DNA of 64,000 nt from Schistocephalus solidus. Its lineage: Eukaryota; Platyhelminthes; Cestoda; Diphyllobothriidea; Diphyllobothriidae. Shown here one piece after another: positions 23,119 to 34,699 of the stretch. Each line of letters starts with the position of its first letter. The first letter of the stretch is position 1. Under the pieces are notes generated by a model. That model was given only the letters and a program-made list of their open reading frames with translations. It was not told the DNA's origin and made no database searches. The stretch spans positions 47,666 through 111,665 of the forward strand of contig WEDG01007018.1 of assembly GCA_017591395.1 (NCBI GenBank), in the 5' to 3' direction. A program made the position numbers and the translations under genes.

Positions 23119-23517
23119 ACGGGTGGAGAAGGCAACACGGGTTTTCTGGAAAACAACCACTTTATTCTGGGTCGGCAGAAGACAGCAGAATCTCTAGCTC
23201 AATACACTCGTTTAATTTATTGAGTCCTGTGTGTTCTCGAACGTTCCGGCCAATGGCGTGACAAAAGCGGAGAGCGTTCTGGAACCTTCTGGTAGGTCAA
23301 GGGGTTTCGCATTGATTGGTTGCATCTCACGCTGGAAACCCCTCGCGGTAACTTCTCGAAAGTTTGGGCCGCACGCGTGCGTCAGGGCCTCATGCATGCT
23401 CGGTACAGCGGCGCACACCGATTGGTTGCCAGGTTCCTACGCGTCTTTCTCGGCGTGCGTCATCACGTGCCCTTTCCGTCTCGGGTCACGACTCGACAGC
23501 AGGTCCCGCCTCCGTAA
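23119..23517 (-). repeat. 3' LTR of the Gypsy element
   Basis: Aligns with 27,443-27,867 over its length, from ACGGGTG to CCGTAA, with scattered substitutions. It lacks about 25 bp present in the other LTR near 27,783-27,808. The divergence shows that the insertion is not recent. Confidence 0.85.
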
Positions 23518-23525
23518 GGTGGACC

Positions 23526-24601
23526 TTATATCGCTTCTTCTTCGGGTCCATGATGAGTTTTTTTCGGCGGTTGCGTTTTTCTATGGCTCTTGCGGACGGG
23601 AGGTGGTGTTGGTCTTGTGTCCACTTTGGGTGTCGTGACCTCAAAAGTGTCACATAGGGCTATTTGGCCATCCGTGGTGAACCTCAGTCTAAGCTGCCTC
23701 GCATGTCGTTTAATTATTCCCGTTGCCATTACCACCTCGAAGACAACGCCTCTCGACTTTCTGACAGTGCCCTCTACCCATGGTTTCTCGCCAGGGCTGT
23801 AATTTCGGGCAAACGCCTCTTCTCCCTCCCAAAAATAGTCTTTTGGCGGTTGAGAAACTTGAGCCTCAGGTTTTAGGTACTGTAGTCGTACATCACGTTG
23901 TCTGCCCAAAAAAACGTTCGGCTAGTGTTTTTGGGTTGTTCTGTAGGCCAGAAGGAAAGTGTTGAGGTAGTCCATTTCAACCCCTGCGTTCCACATCTTT
24001 CTCATAACTCTTTTGAAGGTATCAAAAAAACGTTCTGCTTGACCGTTCGATTGGGGATAAAATGGCGGTGTCGTCACATGTCGGATTCCCCATTTCTGGC
24101 ACAACTGTCGGAACACTGATGACGTAAACTGGGTGCCATTATTCGTCACAATCTCTGTGGTAATGCCATATCTGGAAATAAGTTCTTCCATTTTTCTGCC
24201 GTGACATCAAAAACTTCTAGCCACTTTGACCATGCGTCGACGACTACTAGAAACATTCAGTTGAAAAATGGTCCAGCCAAATCCTTATGGACTCTAGTCC
24301 ATGGTCTCCTCACCTCCGGCCATAGCACGGGTCGTACTTTTGGTGGGTTCTTAGCGAAACGTCCACATGGGCCGCGACTTCGAACGAAAGATTCTACATC
24401 GTTATCGATTCCTGGCCAATATACGTACCTTCGGGCCATTTGTTTCATACGAGTTATATCCTGGTGCCCGGCGAGTTTACGTAAAACTTGTTGTTGATGA
24501 TGTTTGGCTGGAATCACCACTCTACCATCATACATTATACATTCTTCGGTGATGTACAACTGCTCCTTCCGGTTCCTGTAGGGCCTTATAGCTGGGTGCA
24601 C
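23526..24601 (-). pseudogene. Gypsy integrase
   Basis: Zinc-binding part at 24,601-24,257: AGHQDITRMKQMARRYVYWP and RSRGPCGRFAKNPPK, where the first cysteine of the C-x2-C pair is arginine. The core has HKDLAGPF (Asp present), IVTNNGTQFTS (second catalytic Asp changed to Asn) and SNGQAERF (Glu present), at 24,191-23,922. The C-terminal part (23,909-23,526) has RHARQLRLR. The domain is split by stops and shifts. It would insert the element DNA. Confidence 0.8.
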
Positions 24602-24791
24602 CTTACCTTCATTGGGCCAACCGTTCCGAATAATCTCCTTTACCTAGTGTAATAGTGGGTCTGCTTGCTGGTTGCCCTGCTATGTTCGGCTGTGAGGATA
24701 CCTGCCGGATGACGCCTCTGAATTCGTCGTTGTCTTGGATCAATGTGCTTGCGACCACCACATCGTCCGGATTTTCGTCGCTTACGCTCAG

Positions 24792-25196
24792 TCATGATAA
24801 AGCATCTGGAGCCCCGAACTTCTGAGTGGGCACGTACTGAATTGTGAAGTCATAACTCAGGAGGGTGGTACTCCACCCCTGTATCCTCTTCACCGCGAAC
24901 TGGGGCACGTCACAATTTGTGCCCAACAAAAACTTTAGTGGCTGATGTGCTGTGTGGAGGACGAAATGTCTACCGTAAATGAACTGATTAAATTTCTGTA
25001 CTGCAAAGATTATCGCCGGTGTCTCCTTCTCTATTTGACTGTAGTTTCTTTCTGCCTTTGTGAGTGATCTGGCGACATGCATTAAGGACAAGATTTTTCC
25101 GTCCGAATCCTTCTGAAGGAGGACGCCGCCTAACCCGTACTCAGATGCATCCGCCTGGATAATAGTTTCTTTATCGGCTTCGAAATGTGAGAGCAC
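24792..25196 (-). pseudogene. Gypsy RNase H
   Basis: ADASEYGLGGVLLQ carries the first aspartate, and YSQIEKETPAIIFAVQKF carries the usual glutamate region. The normal TDHQPL motif reads TAHQPL, so an active-site aspartate is lost. The domain ends with the usual VPTQKFGAPDALS (family: N.ADALS). It would remove the RNA strand from hybrids. Confidence 0.8.
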
Positions 25197-25466
25197 AGTT
25201 GACTCAGTAATCTTCGCCTTTATACTGTCAAACGCTTCCTGACAGTCTGTAGACCAGTCAAATGTCGCATCTTTGCAAAGCAGTCGGTTTTAAGGTGGCT
25301 TTAAGTTGTGCAGCTCGGAAATAAATGGTGAGTAGTAGCTGACCAAACCCCTAAATGATTTTAGCTCGCGTACATTCATTGGCATTTTCACATTCTTGAA
25401 TGCTGCAACTCTCTCTGGATCTGGTGAGCATCCTGCATCGCTTACCACAAACCCCAAGCAGTGGAT

Positions 25467-25915
25467 TTATTTTTGAAGGAACTCGCTCTTCTCCATGTTA
25501 ATTTTCAGGCCATAATCAATAAGATTTTCCATGGCCTGATGGATTCTCTGAAGCATCTCTTCGTCTTTACGACCGACGACCAAAATGTCATCCAAGTAGG
25601 CGACGGTCCTATGGACATTTGTAAGCATGGTGTCCATAAGCTGCTGGAATATGCTGGGTGCCGTTTTGACGCGAGTATATTTGAATATACCCTTATGTGT
25701 ATTAATTGTCAACATCTCCTTTGGGGCATCATCAACTGGTAACTGTAGATATGCCTCAGAAAGGTCAATCTTTGCGAAAACGTTTTCCTCCATTCAATGT
25801 CGCAAAAATGTGTTTCACATTCGGTAGAGGGTAATGAGTCGTCTAAAGCGCCATTCAACCCAGTTGAGTAATCTGCGCACAATCTTATTCTCCCATTAGG
25901 CTTCTTTACCGCCAC
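25467..25915 (-). pseudogene. Gypsy reverse transcriptase core
   Basis: Reads MAVKKPNGRIRLCADYSTGL (25,915 onward), then after frameshifts FAKIDLSEAYLQLPVDD, LLTINTHKGIFKYTRV-like residues, APSIFQQLMDTML, the catalytic AYLDDILV (YLDD at 25,598-25,587) and GLKINMEKSEF. Copies element RNA into DNA. The catalytic aspartates are intact, but the frame is shifted between the first and second blocks and ends with a stop after EFLQK. Confidence 0.85.
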
Positions 25916-25923
25916 TATCGGGG

Positions 25924-26487
25924 CTACCCACGCTGAATAATTTGCGGTGCAGATAATGCAATTCTGCTGTATGCGCTACAGTTCTTCCTCAACCGCTGAT
26001 TGTACTGCAAATGGAACGCGTCGACTCTGTCTAATACTGGCTTCTTTCCTGGCTTCATCCTCAAACATACTGTAGTTTTTGTGCACGTTCCGACTGGCAT
26101 ATCCATGCGTTCGGCGTACGTTTTCTTCAGGTCCTCTTCCGTAATGTTTACAGCACAGCATATCTCCTGGAATGGTCGACTCAACAGACCCAACTGGGAG
26201 ATGGTCTTGTTGCCAAGCCGATCGTTTTCGGACTTTGAGACGTAAATATCTGAGAGATAGGCTTTGTCCTCGAAAACTATAAAGGCCTGGAAAATACCCT
26301 CGAATTGCATTTGTGTATTATTTGATGCCCAGGCACGGACGGCTGTTGGTTTTAGTTCAGGCAACCCAAGAGCATCCCACATGTATATGCTGATTATCGT
26401 GAGGTCTGAAGCCGTGTCGACCTGCAGCCTAGCGGGTTCTCCATCACTACTGACTGTCAGGTATTTTCTGTCTTCGCAACTAAGCAC
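25924..26487 (-). pseudogene. Gypsy aspartic protease and linker to RT
   Basis: The protease active site reads LQVDTASDLTIIS, with DTAS at 26,418-26,407 where DTGS or DTGA is usual. The flanking ALGLPELKPT and a later IYVSKS-like strand fit a retropepsin. It would cleave Gag-Pol. The frame then runs into the linker PGKKPVLD and, after a frame change, into the RT start VPFAVQSAVEEEL (26,161-25,976). It overlaps the end of gag by about 30 bases in another frame. Confidence 0.75.
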
Positions 26488-27422
26488 TTGGGAATCGCGC
26501 TGCGCAATAACATTACATCTCTTTCCTGGACTCGACTATTTGTGCGACAGTATGTCGCTTTATGACCAACCCGCGAACACTTGTAACACCTTCTCGTGCG
26601 ACATGGACAATCTGACACAGAATGCCATCCACCACACTGCCAGCAATTTGTCTTTGGTTTCCTTGCAAAACTAATGTTCTCCTTCAGTCTGCTCGTTTTC
26701 GTTTCAAAAAGAAGCACAGGTTGGCTGTTTACGTCACGATCAGCCTAGTGTCGTTTTTGATATTCATGCTACGGACACACTCCTCTGCTAGTTGTTACAC
26801 GGCCATGTCGGCTTTCTGATCTAGTCGAGCGAGCAATCGTGTGCGGACGTCAGCGTCCTCCGGCAGAGTTAGTGATTTAACGAAAAGGAGGACCTTTATC
26901 TGCTGACTAGTGGCCTGCTCTAGGTCTGCTTGATGATAGGCATCATTCAATCGGCCAGCTAGGTCAACATAGTCTTCATGTGGCTGCCTTTCTATGTTAA
27001 AACAGTCGTAACGTCGATTGAATAAGGACTTTGAGAAACTTAACAACGATTTCAAATTTTTAACCGTTTCCTCAAATGAAATATCTACCGGCTTCTTTGG
27101 CAAAATGAACTTTACGTACCGCTAATGTTCGCGATGGCCTAGCTTCAAAAGCAGGACTTCCACCTTCTCTTCATCCTCCAATTTTGAGCCTTCTTCTTCA
27201 AATAGAAGTGCATATTTGCGGTACCAAACTTCAAAATTGACGCCGCCGTCGGGATCGTAAGTAAATTATGTGATCCGGTCTTCAAGTTATTTTCCGTTTG
27301 TTATTCCCAGCCGGAGTCCAGCTTTTTTGCATTTCTGAAAGCAGAGCCGCAAAACTAGCCCATTATGTGTTGAGTAACTGCCGCATTTGTTCTCTGGTAA
27401 TCATAAGTTCTGACATCTGCAT
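26457..27422 (-). pseudogene. Gypsy gag (capsid and two zinc knuckles)
   Basis: Starts at ATG 27,422 (MQMSELMITREQMRQLLN), with an early TAA near 27,363. The capsid-like part, 27,103-26,795, includes FSKSLFNRRYDCFNIERQ and EDYVDLAGRLNDAYHQADLE. The nucleocapsid has two knuckles at 26,645-26,547: CWQCGGWHSVSDC (C-x2-C-x3-H-x4-C) and CYKCSRVGHKATYC (C-x2-C-x4-H-x4-C). These bind the element RNA. Frame breaks lie between capsid and knuckles. Confidence 0.8.
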
Positions 27423-27442
27423 CGCCAGTTTGTTCTATCCCG

Positions 27443-27867
27443 ACGGGTGTGATAGAGGAGAAGGCAAAACGGATTTTCTGGAAAATCCACTTTATTCTGG
27501 GCCGGCAGAAGACAGTGGAATCTCTAGCTCAATAAACTCTCGTTTATTTATTGGGTCCTGGGTGTTCTCGAACGTTCCGGCCAATGGCGTGACATTAGCG
27601 GAGCGCGTTCTGGAACCTTCTGGCCGGCAAAGTGGTTCGCATTGATTGGTCACATCTCACGCTGGAAACCCCTCGCGGTAACTTCTCGAAAGTTTGAGCC
27701 GCGCGCGTGCGTCAGGGCTTCATGCATGCTCGGTGCAGCGTCGCGCACTGATTGGTTGCCGGGCTTCCTACACGTCTTTCTCAGCCGGTTTGGCCTGTTT
27801 TGGCAGGCGTCATCACGTGCCCTTCCCGCCTCGGGTCGCGACTCGACTGCGGTTCCCGTTTCCGTAA
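27443..27867 (-). repeat. 5' LTR of the Gypsy element
   Basis: Partner of 23,119-23,517. Both carry ATTGGTTGC-type CCAAT boxes. The gag start codon follows within about 25 bases on the minus strand, leaving little room for a primer-binding site. TGGCGATGCAGATG at the inner edge is a weak candidate. Confidence 0.85.
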
Positions 27868-27944
27868 CGATATAAATCACCTCTGCCGCGTAGGACCTTC
27901 CTGAGCACCATTGATTTTTCGCGCAGGGCCTGATATGCATCGTT

Positions 27945-28800
27945 TGGCCTGGCCAATCGGCTCTTTCAACGTCTCAAGTTTCTAACCAAGGGTCCCACAA
28001 CAACCGTCCACTCATCTGAACAATTCATATGAAATTTGCAGGGTATTCGACTTACGGATGAGGAAATGATAGTATCTTTCGATTTGACATCACTTTTCAC
28101 CTCCATCCCACAACATCTCGCAGCCAAAACCACACAAAACCTGCTAGAAGAGCGCTATAACGAGGCGGACACGAAACTCAAAATAAGGCACCTTTGTCGA
28201 CCTCCTGAAACACTGCTTGAACACCTTCTTCACCTCCAATGGAACCTTGTTAGAACAGATCAAATTTACGCCAATGGGGTCGCCGTTGTCCAGCCTGATG
28301 GCTGAGGCGGTATTGCAGGGACTGGAAGCACTGGCGTTCGACCACTATGGACCACGATTGTGGGTGCGGTATGTTGAGGACACATTTGTCATCATCAGTT
28401 GGGACAAGATTGAGGATTTCACAAAGAATCTGAACTCGATCTTGCCCAAAATCCATTTCACGACGGTGGAAAAAAAGACTATCAGTTGCCGTTTCTCGAC
28501 GTGCTGGTATGCAAAAAGGGCGATGGAGAACTCAAAACGACGGTTGACAGGAAGGCGACGAATACCTCTCGCATTCTGATTATCTTAGCAACCACTCCCT
28601 CTCGCACAAACGCAGCTGTGTGAGAACACTGTACCGTCGAGCAGAAATCCATTGCATCGACCCAGCCGATAAGAAGGCCGAGGCCCGGTTTCTGCGGAAA
28701 CTCTTCACGGTCAACGGATATCCTAGGAGTTTTGTTGAGAAATGCAGGCGGAAGCAAAGAGAATAAATCCAAAGGGGCAGTCAAAACCGAAGTGCTGGCG
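27945..28800 (+). pseudogene. Penelope-like RT fragment (family P2)
   Basis: Plus-strand frames read ANRLFQRLKFLTKG (27,953), LTDEEMIVSFDLTSLFTSIP (28,050), FTPMGSPLSSLMAEAVLQ (28,270) and RYVEDTFVII. The catalytic YVDD is changed to YVED at 28,370-28,381. LPFLDVLV follows. The sequence stops before the GIY-YIG domain. It starts 78 bp after the Gypsy 5' LTR and ends where a TIR-element terminus begins. Frameshifts and a TGA near 28,020 make it a pseudogene. It is closest to the PLE at 34.3-36.4 kb. Confidence 0.8.
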
Positions 28801-28850
28801 TGCATTTTTGAATTTCGGTAAACATTCCATGAGATAGCAAGTCTACTGTA
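28801..28850. mobile_element. Isolated terminus of the TA-CAGT TIR family
   Basis: AATTTCGGTAAACATTCCAT followed by GAGATAGCAAGTCTACTG and then TA matches the right end of the outer element at 8,300-8,338. It directly follows the PLE fragment; no left end is recognisable. Confidence 0.7.
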
Positions 28851-28853
28851 TGT

Positions 28854-30049
<1,196 letters not shown>

Positions 30050-30445
30050 AATGGCTAGGAAGGTTACCAACTGACGATTCAACTCATATATCACAGTTAG
30101 GCCAATGTCCGCTTGTGGCCAACTGGTGGACTGAGAGTCAGGCTGCAGTGGCTCCTTCTTAATGCAGCCTCTATGGCACTCCCACTCCGTGGGATCCGAG
30201 CCACGTGTGGTGGTACGCCCAGGGGCGGCTCTGGCCACGCCAGTCACCTGCGCCCTCTCCCGCAGCTGGTCTTCTTGATTTAGTTATGACACCTGGCCCA
30301 GGTGAGGGAGCAGGAGAGAGTGCGGTTGATGTGGCGCAAGTCTACTGTCACTTAAAACTAATTCACACGCAAGTCACCGTCCCTGCACCACCCTTCTGTG
30401 GAGCCTACGGCGGACATTGTCGGATTGCGACGGTCGAACTGACCT
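30050..30445 (+). repeat. Composite repeat, A-B copy
   Basis: Matches A and B of the 17-19 kb array: GACTGAGAGTCAGGCTGCAG, GGCACTCCCACTCCGTGGGA, then AAACTAATTCACACGCAAGT and GGACATTGTCGGA. Block C and the TATA-like motif are absent. Confidence 0.85.
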
Positions 30446-30812
30446 GTGTGGGTATCAATTGATGCAGTACCACTGTCGAAGATACGGTAATTATCCCAAT
30501 GTTCTTGCAGTGAACGGATTTCATGTTTAACGATTTTAATGATAGGTAACCCGATTTCAAGCGATGAGCCGTGGCGGGTGATTTCCTTCAGTTTTGAACT
30601 TCTACTGCAATAATGGAAGTAGGTATCGTTTGTAACGACACGTGAACCGCAAAACATGGACACAGAGCGTTGTATGGAATTTTAATCCTGACTGGGGTGT
30701 CGGAGGTTGGTGAACATGACTACTGAAGTGGCATTCATTTTATGATGACTTGGGTGTTGAAGATTTGTAACCCTTATCAGAATTCCTTTGACCCACTTGT
30801 GAAAAATTCGGC

Positions 30813-30894
30813 GACCTCGGTGGTATTCGAACCCACGCCAGCAAGGGGAAGGCTGTAGTACAGCAAACGCTCTAGCCAACTGAGCTACGAGGCC
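30813..30894 (-). tRNA. tRNA-like gene or tRNA-derived SINE head
   Basis: On the minus strand this folds with a 7-bp acceptor stem (GGCCTCG with CGAGGTC, one G-U), a D arm GCTC/GAGC and a T arm with GGTTCGAAT. Boxes A (TAGCTCAGTTGG) and B (GGTTCGAATAC) are excellent. The 31 bases between the D and T arms are about nine too many and do not give a canonical anticodon stem, so I cannot assign an anticodon. It could be an intron-bearing tRNA, a type II tRNA relic or, most likely, a tRNA-derived SINE. The T stem has one mismatch. Confidence 0.5.
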
Positions 30895-31112
30895 CCACCG
30901 GGAGCCACTTATAGCTCGCTAATCCAAAACTTATCCAGACTATTACGACACTGGTATGCTTCAGTAACCAGTAGATTTATTTTTATTTTAGGAACCAACT
31001 GGAGCAAGGTCGAGAGACTATAGCAAACATTTTCTAAACATTTGCAGATTTTTTAACTTTGTAAATAATACAATACTTCGCAAATTTCATATGCGCATGT
31101 CCTATGTCGTGA

Positions 31113-31484
31113 ATGAGTGGGTACAACGTAGGAATGACTTTAATGAATCGAAACGGAAGAGCAACCGCAGGATATGAACAGCAGCAAGGAAGCCAGAAAC
31201 CCCAGGCTCGTGTTTTAATTCATGCTCGAAGACGGAAATGTGTGCAGTTCGGGAGTATTCCACGCGAGAACAATTTTCCTTTTTACACCACTGTCGAAGC
31301 TACAAGATTCGCCCAAAGTCTGCGGGCGAACCCGGAAATGAAATCATTCCAGGGATTTCCAGCCACTATCCACTATGGATATCATATCCTTGGAGCCAAT
31401 ATAAGAGATGCTCACTATCGACCTCGTAAATTGAAAGAGCAGAAAGAACTAAAAGCAGTTTTGCAAGGACCGTATACAGCTTGA
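31113..31484 (+). CDS. Unrecognised ORF, 123 codons
   Basis: ATG-started frame with balanced composition: MSGYNVGMTLMNRNGRATAG, a basic RRRKCVQFGS segment and a C-terminal YRPRKLKEQKELKAVL. No domain, signal peptide or membrane segment is recognisable. It lies between the tRNA-like repeat and the big inverted repeat. It could be a small gene, an exon or chance; I favour chance or a relic only slightly over real. Confidence 0.25.
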   Translation: MSGYNVGMTLMNRNGRATAGYEQQQGSQKPQARVLIHARRRKCVQFGSIPRENNFPFYTTVEATRFAQSLRANPEMKSFQGFPATIHYGYHILGANIRDAHYRPRKLKEQKELKAVLQGPYTA

Positions 31485-31526
31485 GTTACCCACTGTAATG
31501 CCCCACTTGTAAAATTCCTATAATCA

Positions 31527-31605
31527 ATGATTTCGTATTATATGAGCCTGTGGTTTCTGGCTTTGTTAGTGCTGAACATAACCTACGTTACCACGTTTTC
31601 TACAA

Positions 31606-31670
<65 letters not shown>
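31527..31670. repeat. Direct copy of the PLE terminal segment plus (TA)n
   Basis: 31,540-31,607 (GAGCCTGTGGTTTCTGGCTT and ACATAACCTACGTTACCACG) repeats 34,216-34,286 in the same orientation. Both run into a TA tract (31,608-31,669 and 34,286-34,338). This places PLE-end sequence immediately outside the left arm of the inverted repeat. Confidence 0.8.
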
Positions 31671-31672
<2 letters not shown>

Positions 31673-31674
31673 CT

Positions 31675-34184
31675 CTTGCGAGGTTGCAGTCGGAGCCTGG
31701 TTTCGCAGCAGACGAGATGACGATCCATCCCGTCATCGGCGTCGCAGATCGTCTTGGTCACCAGCACATCCTGTCGATCTCGCCTATAGACGAAACCCAG
31801 TCCAGCAGGTCATATGGGTGCATCGATGCTGATTCTTTCAGTGATTAAAGGCAAAAAAATGTAATGTTCAGAAGGAGGCGATGATCAACGCAGGTTCGCA
31901 TAGGAGGCTCTTGTCGTTACAGCCACCGATATCATGGAGGTTCAATGTTACCCCCGGGAATTATGGTGGCCAAGGAAAAGCAGTCTGTCTGCCTTCGGCA
32001 CAGTCTCAAAAATGGCGTGCAGATCCTCGGAGAATTTGTCCTTCGCCTCGTCGCGGCTGGTCATTGGGAGCGCGCAGACGCTGAAGATGGTGGTGAATTT
32101 GAGTCCCGAAGAGACAGGCACAGGGTCAAAATTCGATCGTTGATGACCCTTCGGCAAGCAGGACAGTCGAACATGACGCCATTCCGGATGGCGAAGGTGA
32201 TGCCAGCGTCGTATCGCTGTGCCATCGGGCCCCGCTCCAGTGCATCTGACACCCACCTCCGGGAATCAGACCTTGCTGAGAGCAGCGATGCCCACCTTGT
32301 AGCGCGCTAATTCTCTGACGACAAGCACCGGTCTGCATTCCGATGGGTAACTCCTCGGTTTGCATAAAGGAGAAGGAAAATTTCAGGCTGTGAGAATTAG
32401 CGGACTCACCCACTCTGCACAAAGGTACGGGATGAGAACCCGACACGTGCTAGGTCTATGTTTCTGCAGCTGTGTGACGCAGCTGCAAGGAGGTTGGCTT
32501 CTCCGTGGGTCCCATGCGGTTTGCGGTATATGAACTCCAAATAAATATCAAGTTAATCAGTTCGAAAATGATTACGAGTAGCCACGCCCTGGACACTTAA
32601 CTCCAATTCCTATATTTCGTAATCTCTGAAATTAATAATTTGTTACGACAAAGACAGTCAGAGATTTTCACGTGTTTGTTTTTGCGAATTCCTTGGTAAA
32701 TTAAGCTGTCTGCAAATGGCTTTTAACCGAAGTTGTCAAGAAAAAGGAGCCTGGATCGGCGAAACGAGACGTTACAACTTTTGCTCGTTGAGAACATTAA
32801 TATAAACAAGAAGTGTTTCAACTGAATCTCTTCTCGAACCGGATATTTTGACCATAATTCAATAAAAATCTTGGTAAGGCAAGTATAAGGAATCGCATTA
32901 TTTTTCAAAAAAGAATTCATCTTTAGAAATTATATTATGCAAGTGGCTGACGGTTTTTGTTATAAAACACACGAATAGAATTCTTTATCAATATTTTTGT
33001 TTTGCTATGGTGAAGATTAAGACCTTTAACAAATGCATACAAGATACTGTGGAGATGGACTACAGAAACACTTATGTTAAATAGGAAGTATGTGACAAGA
33101 TAATTTTTTTGGATAACGAAGTTTCCGCTAATTCGATATTTAGAAACGCAGTGAACAGAAGGTCAGCAGTTTTCGCAAAATCTTAGTATATATTCGGATA
33201 CTCTGATGTGTATGTGCAGTCTTAGAATGGGGCATTTAAGCAAACAAATGTAGCAATAAGCGTTCCAATAAAATCGAAAATTAAGTTCTTTCATCTGCAG
33301 CTGAAAAACGTATCACTTATTTTTTCAGGGAAGTCACAAAAACCGATAAAACTTTCTCATTTTCACCTTTCTTTAACCTGGGAAAAAAAGGTGAATCCCA
33401 CGTATATTCGTCAGCCAAGTATCTAATTAATGCGATTTTAAAACGGGCAACTTATTATAAAACGTTCTTATGTTGATCTTAGGCATATTTATTGTCAACT
33501 TTTGCTGTAGGCGTTCACTCTTCTTGGTATGGAGTTTTCATGTTTGAATGAATCTACAAATATGACACAAATAGTCATCTGCATTAGAAAGTATATCCAA
33601 AAGCTCACTAATTCGGTAAATGCTTTTAAATATATCTTATTTTGAAGGTTTTGATAAACACAGAACACGATCTAAATTGATTGCCAATCGGCTGAAAACA
33701 GTGAACATCGTGAAATATTCACCGGTATTTCAAGGAAGATCTGAAACTAATTGTGAATCCAATACCAGAAAAACCTATAAAGTGAATCAACGAAAGGATA
33801 CTTCTCTTAAGCTACACAAAATGATACGGTATGGTATAATATTACTTTTCACATTTACATAAGTTTTAAAATCACAAAAATATTTCAAAGCTTTGGTTAA
33901 TGCGTTGATGTCTGTTTGAGAGTGAATATCAATCTTTCGTAAATTATGTCATTTTGTACGAGTTAGGTCAAGCACCGTACATTGTGGCAGTTAGCGTAAT
34001 CATTTGCATCCCAAGCACGCATCGGCCAAGATTAACAACCCCCGCAGCGTCGCAGATGTTCGTACTTTTTGCAATAATAGCGTTCAGCGTGCTGTTCACT
34101 CGGTCATTTGGCCTACCAGCATTAGCACCGCCCACGCGCTTGAGTGTGATGAATTACTTTGCACTAATAAAGTACTAGCACTGA
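31675..34184 (-). repeat. Left arm of the giant inverted repeat
   Basis: The reverse complement of 36,426-39,185 from end to end: LINE endonuclease fragment (31,675-32,460), a short unique part, the TIR element (to 33,977) and a ~200-bp inner segment. I judge the match by eye at roughly 95 percent in the 33.6-34.0 kb part. About 300 bp that include a TIR terminus (right arm about 37,780-38,080) and about 25 bp near 38,862-38,890 are missing from this arm. Confidence 0.9.
31945..32450 (-). pseudogene. LINE endonuclease fragment in the left arm
   Basis: Minus frames contain CNDK-side sequence, then RDEAKDKFSEDLHAIFETVP with KADRLLFLGH. These are APE-domain pieces of the 12.4-kb LINE family. 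It mirrors 38,397-39,185 on the plus strand. Several stops are present. Confidence 0.75.
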
Positions 34185-34280
34185 GTTATTCCAGCCCCTG
34201 GCCACTGGTCTCGTTTTATACGAGCCTGGGGTTTCTGACTTTCTTGGTACTGTACATAACCTACCGTTACCTCGTTTTCT

Positions 34281-34285
<5 letters not shown>

Positions 34286-34338
<53 letters not shown>
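34286..34338. repeat. (TA)n tract at the PLE end
   Basis: Alternating TA with one ATG interruption near 34,336, next to the PLE end segment. Confidence 0.95.
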
Positions 34339-34343
<5 letters not shown>

Positions 34344-34410
34344 CGCGTTCATCATCTCCTGAAGAAGACGAAGAAGAAGAGGGGGCGATTTCATGACAAA
34401 ATTATATTTT

Positions 34411-34449
34411 GGACTGACGTTTCAAAAGCCTTCTCGCTTCCATCATCAG
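34411..34449 (-). ncRNA. Hammerhead ribozyme-like motif in the PLE 3' region
   Basis: On the minus strand, CTGATGA (34,449-34,443) is followed by a 6-bp stem II (GGAAGC with GCTTTT, two G-U pairs), GAAAC (34,423-34,419), a GTCA loop and the cleavage triplet GTC (34,414-34,412). This matches the type I layout known in PLEs. Stem I is poorly paired at the core-proximal positions, so activity is doubtful. Confidence 0.6.
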
Positions 34450-34699
34450 AGTAAAGTGCTTGCTGCTACTGGTGGTCTTGAGTTAGTCAGTCTTGCCGCG
34501 TGCCTCGTATTATATCCATGGTGGACGCGTGAACTTTGACCTGCCCGATCGCCGCTGACTTCCCCGAGGTTGAACGCCGGCGGGCTCGCGTGTCTGCTGT
34601 CCCCTTTGGAGCCGTCGTAGGTTTAAGGAAGACAGCGTGTCTGTTGGCCTCCCCCACGTCAATCAGCGGACTGATCAGTCGTTACTGCACTCGTGAGTT

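Larger units (their letters stand above)
23119..27867 (-). mobile_element. Ty3/Gypsy LTR retrotransposon, full structure but degenerate
   Basis: Two direct LTRs (23,119-23,517 and 27,443-27,867) flank minus-strand gag, protease, RT, RNase H and integrase in the usual Ty3/Gypsy order. RT and integrase wording (VKKPNGRIRLCADYSTGLN, YLDD, a C-terminal RHARQLRLR) resembles the Mag/K02A2.6 group; that clade call is tentative. Stops and frameshifts separate every domain. Several catalytic residues are also changed, so the copy is inactive. The 5' LTR is the right-hand one. Clear target-site duplications are not visible. Confidence 0.85.

Noticed and set aside
34004..34396. 130-codon plus-strand ORF crossing the TA tract
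   Set aside because: Runs antisense through the PLE end and arm; the Ile-Tyr stretch is microsatellite.
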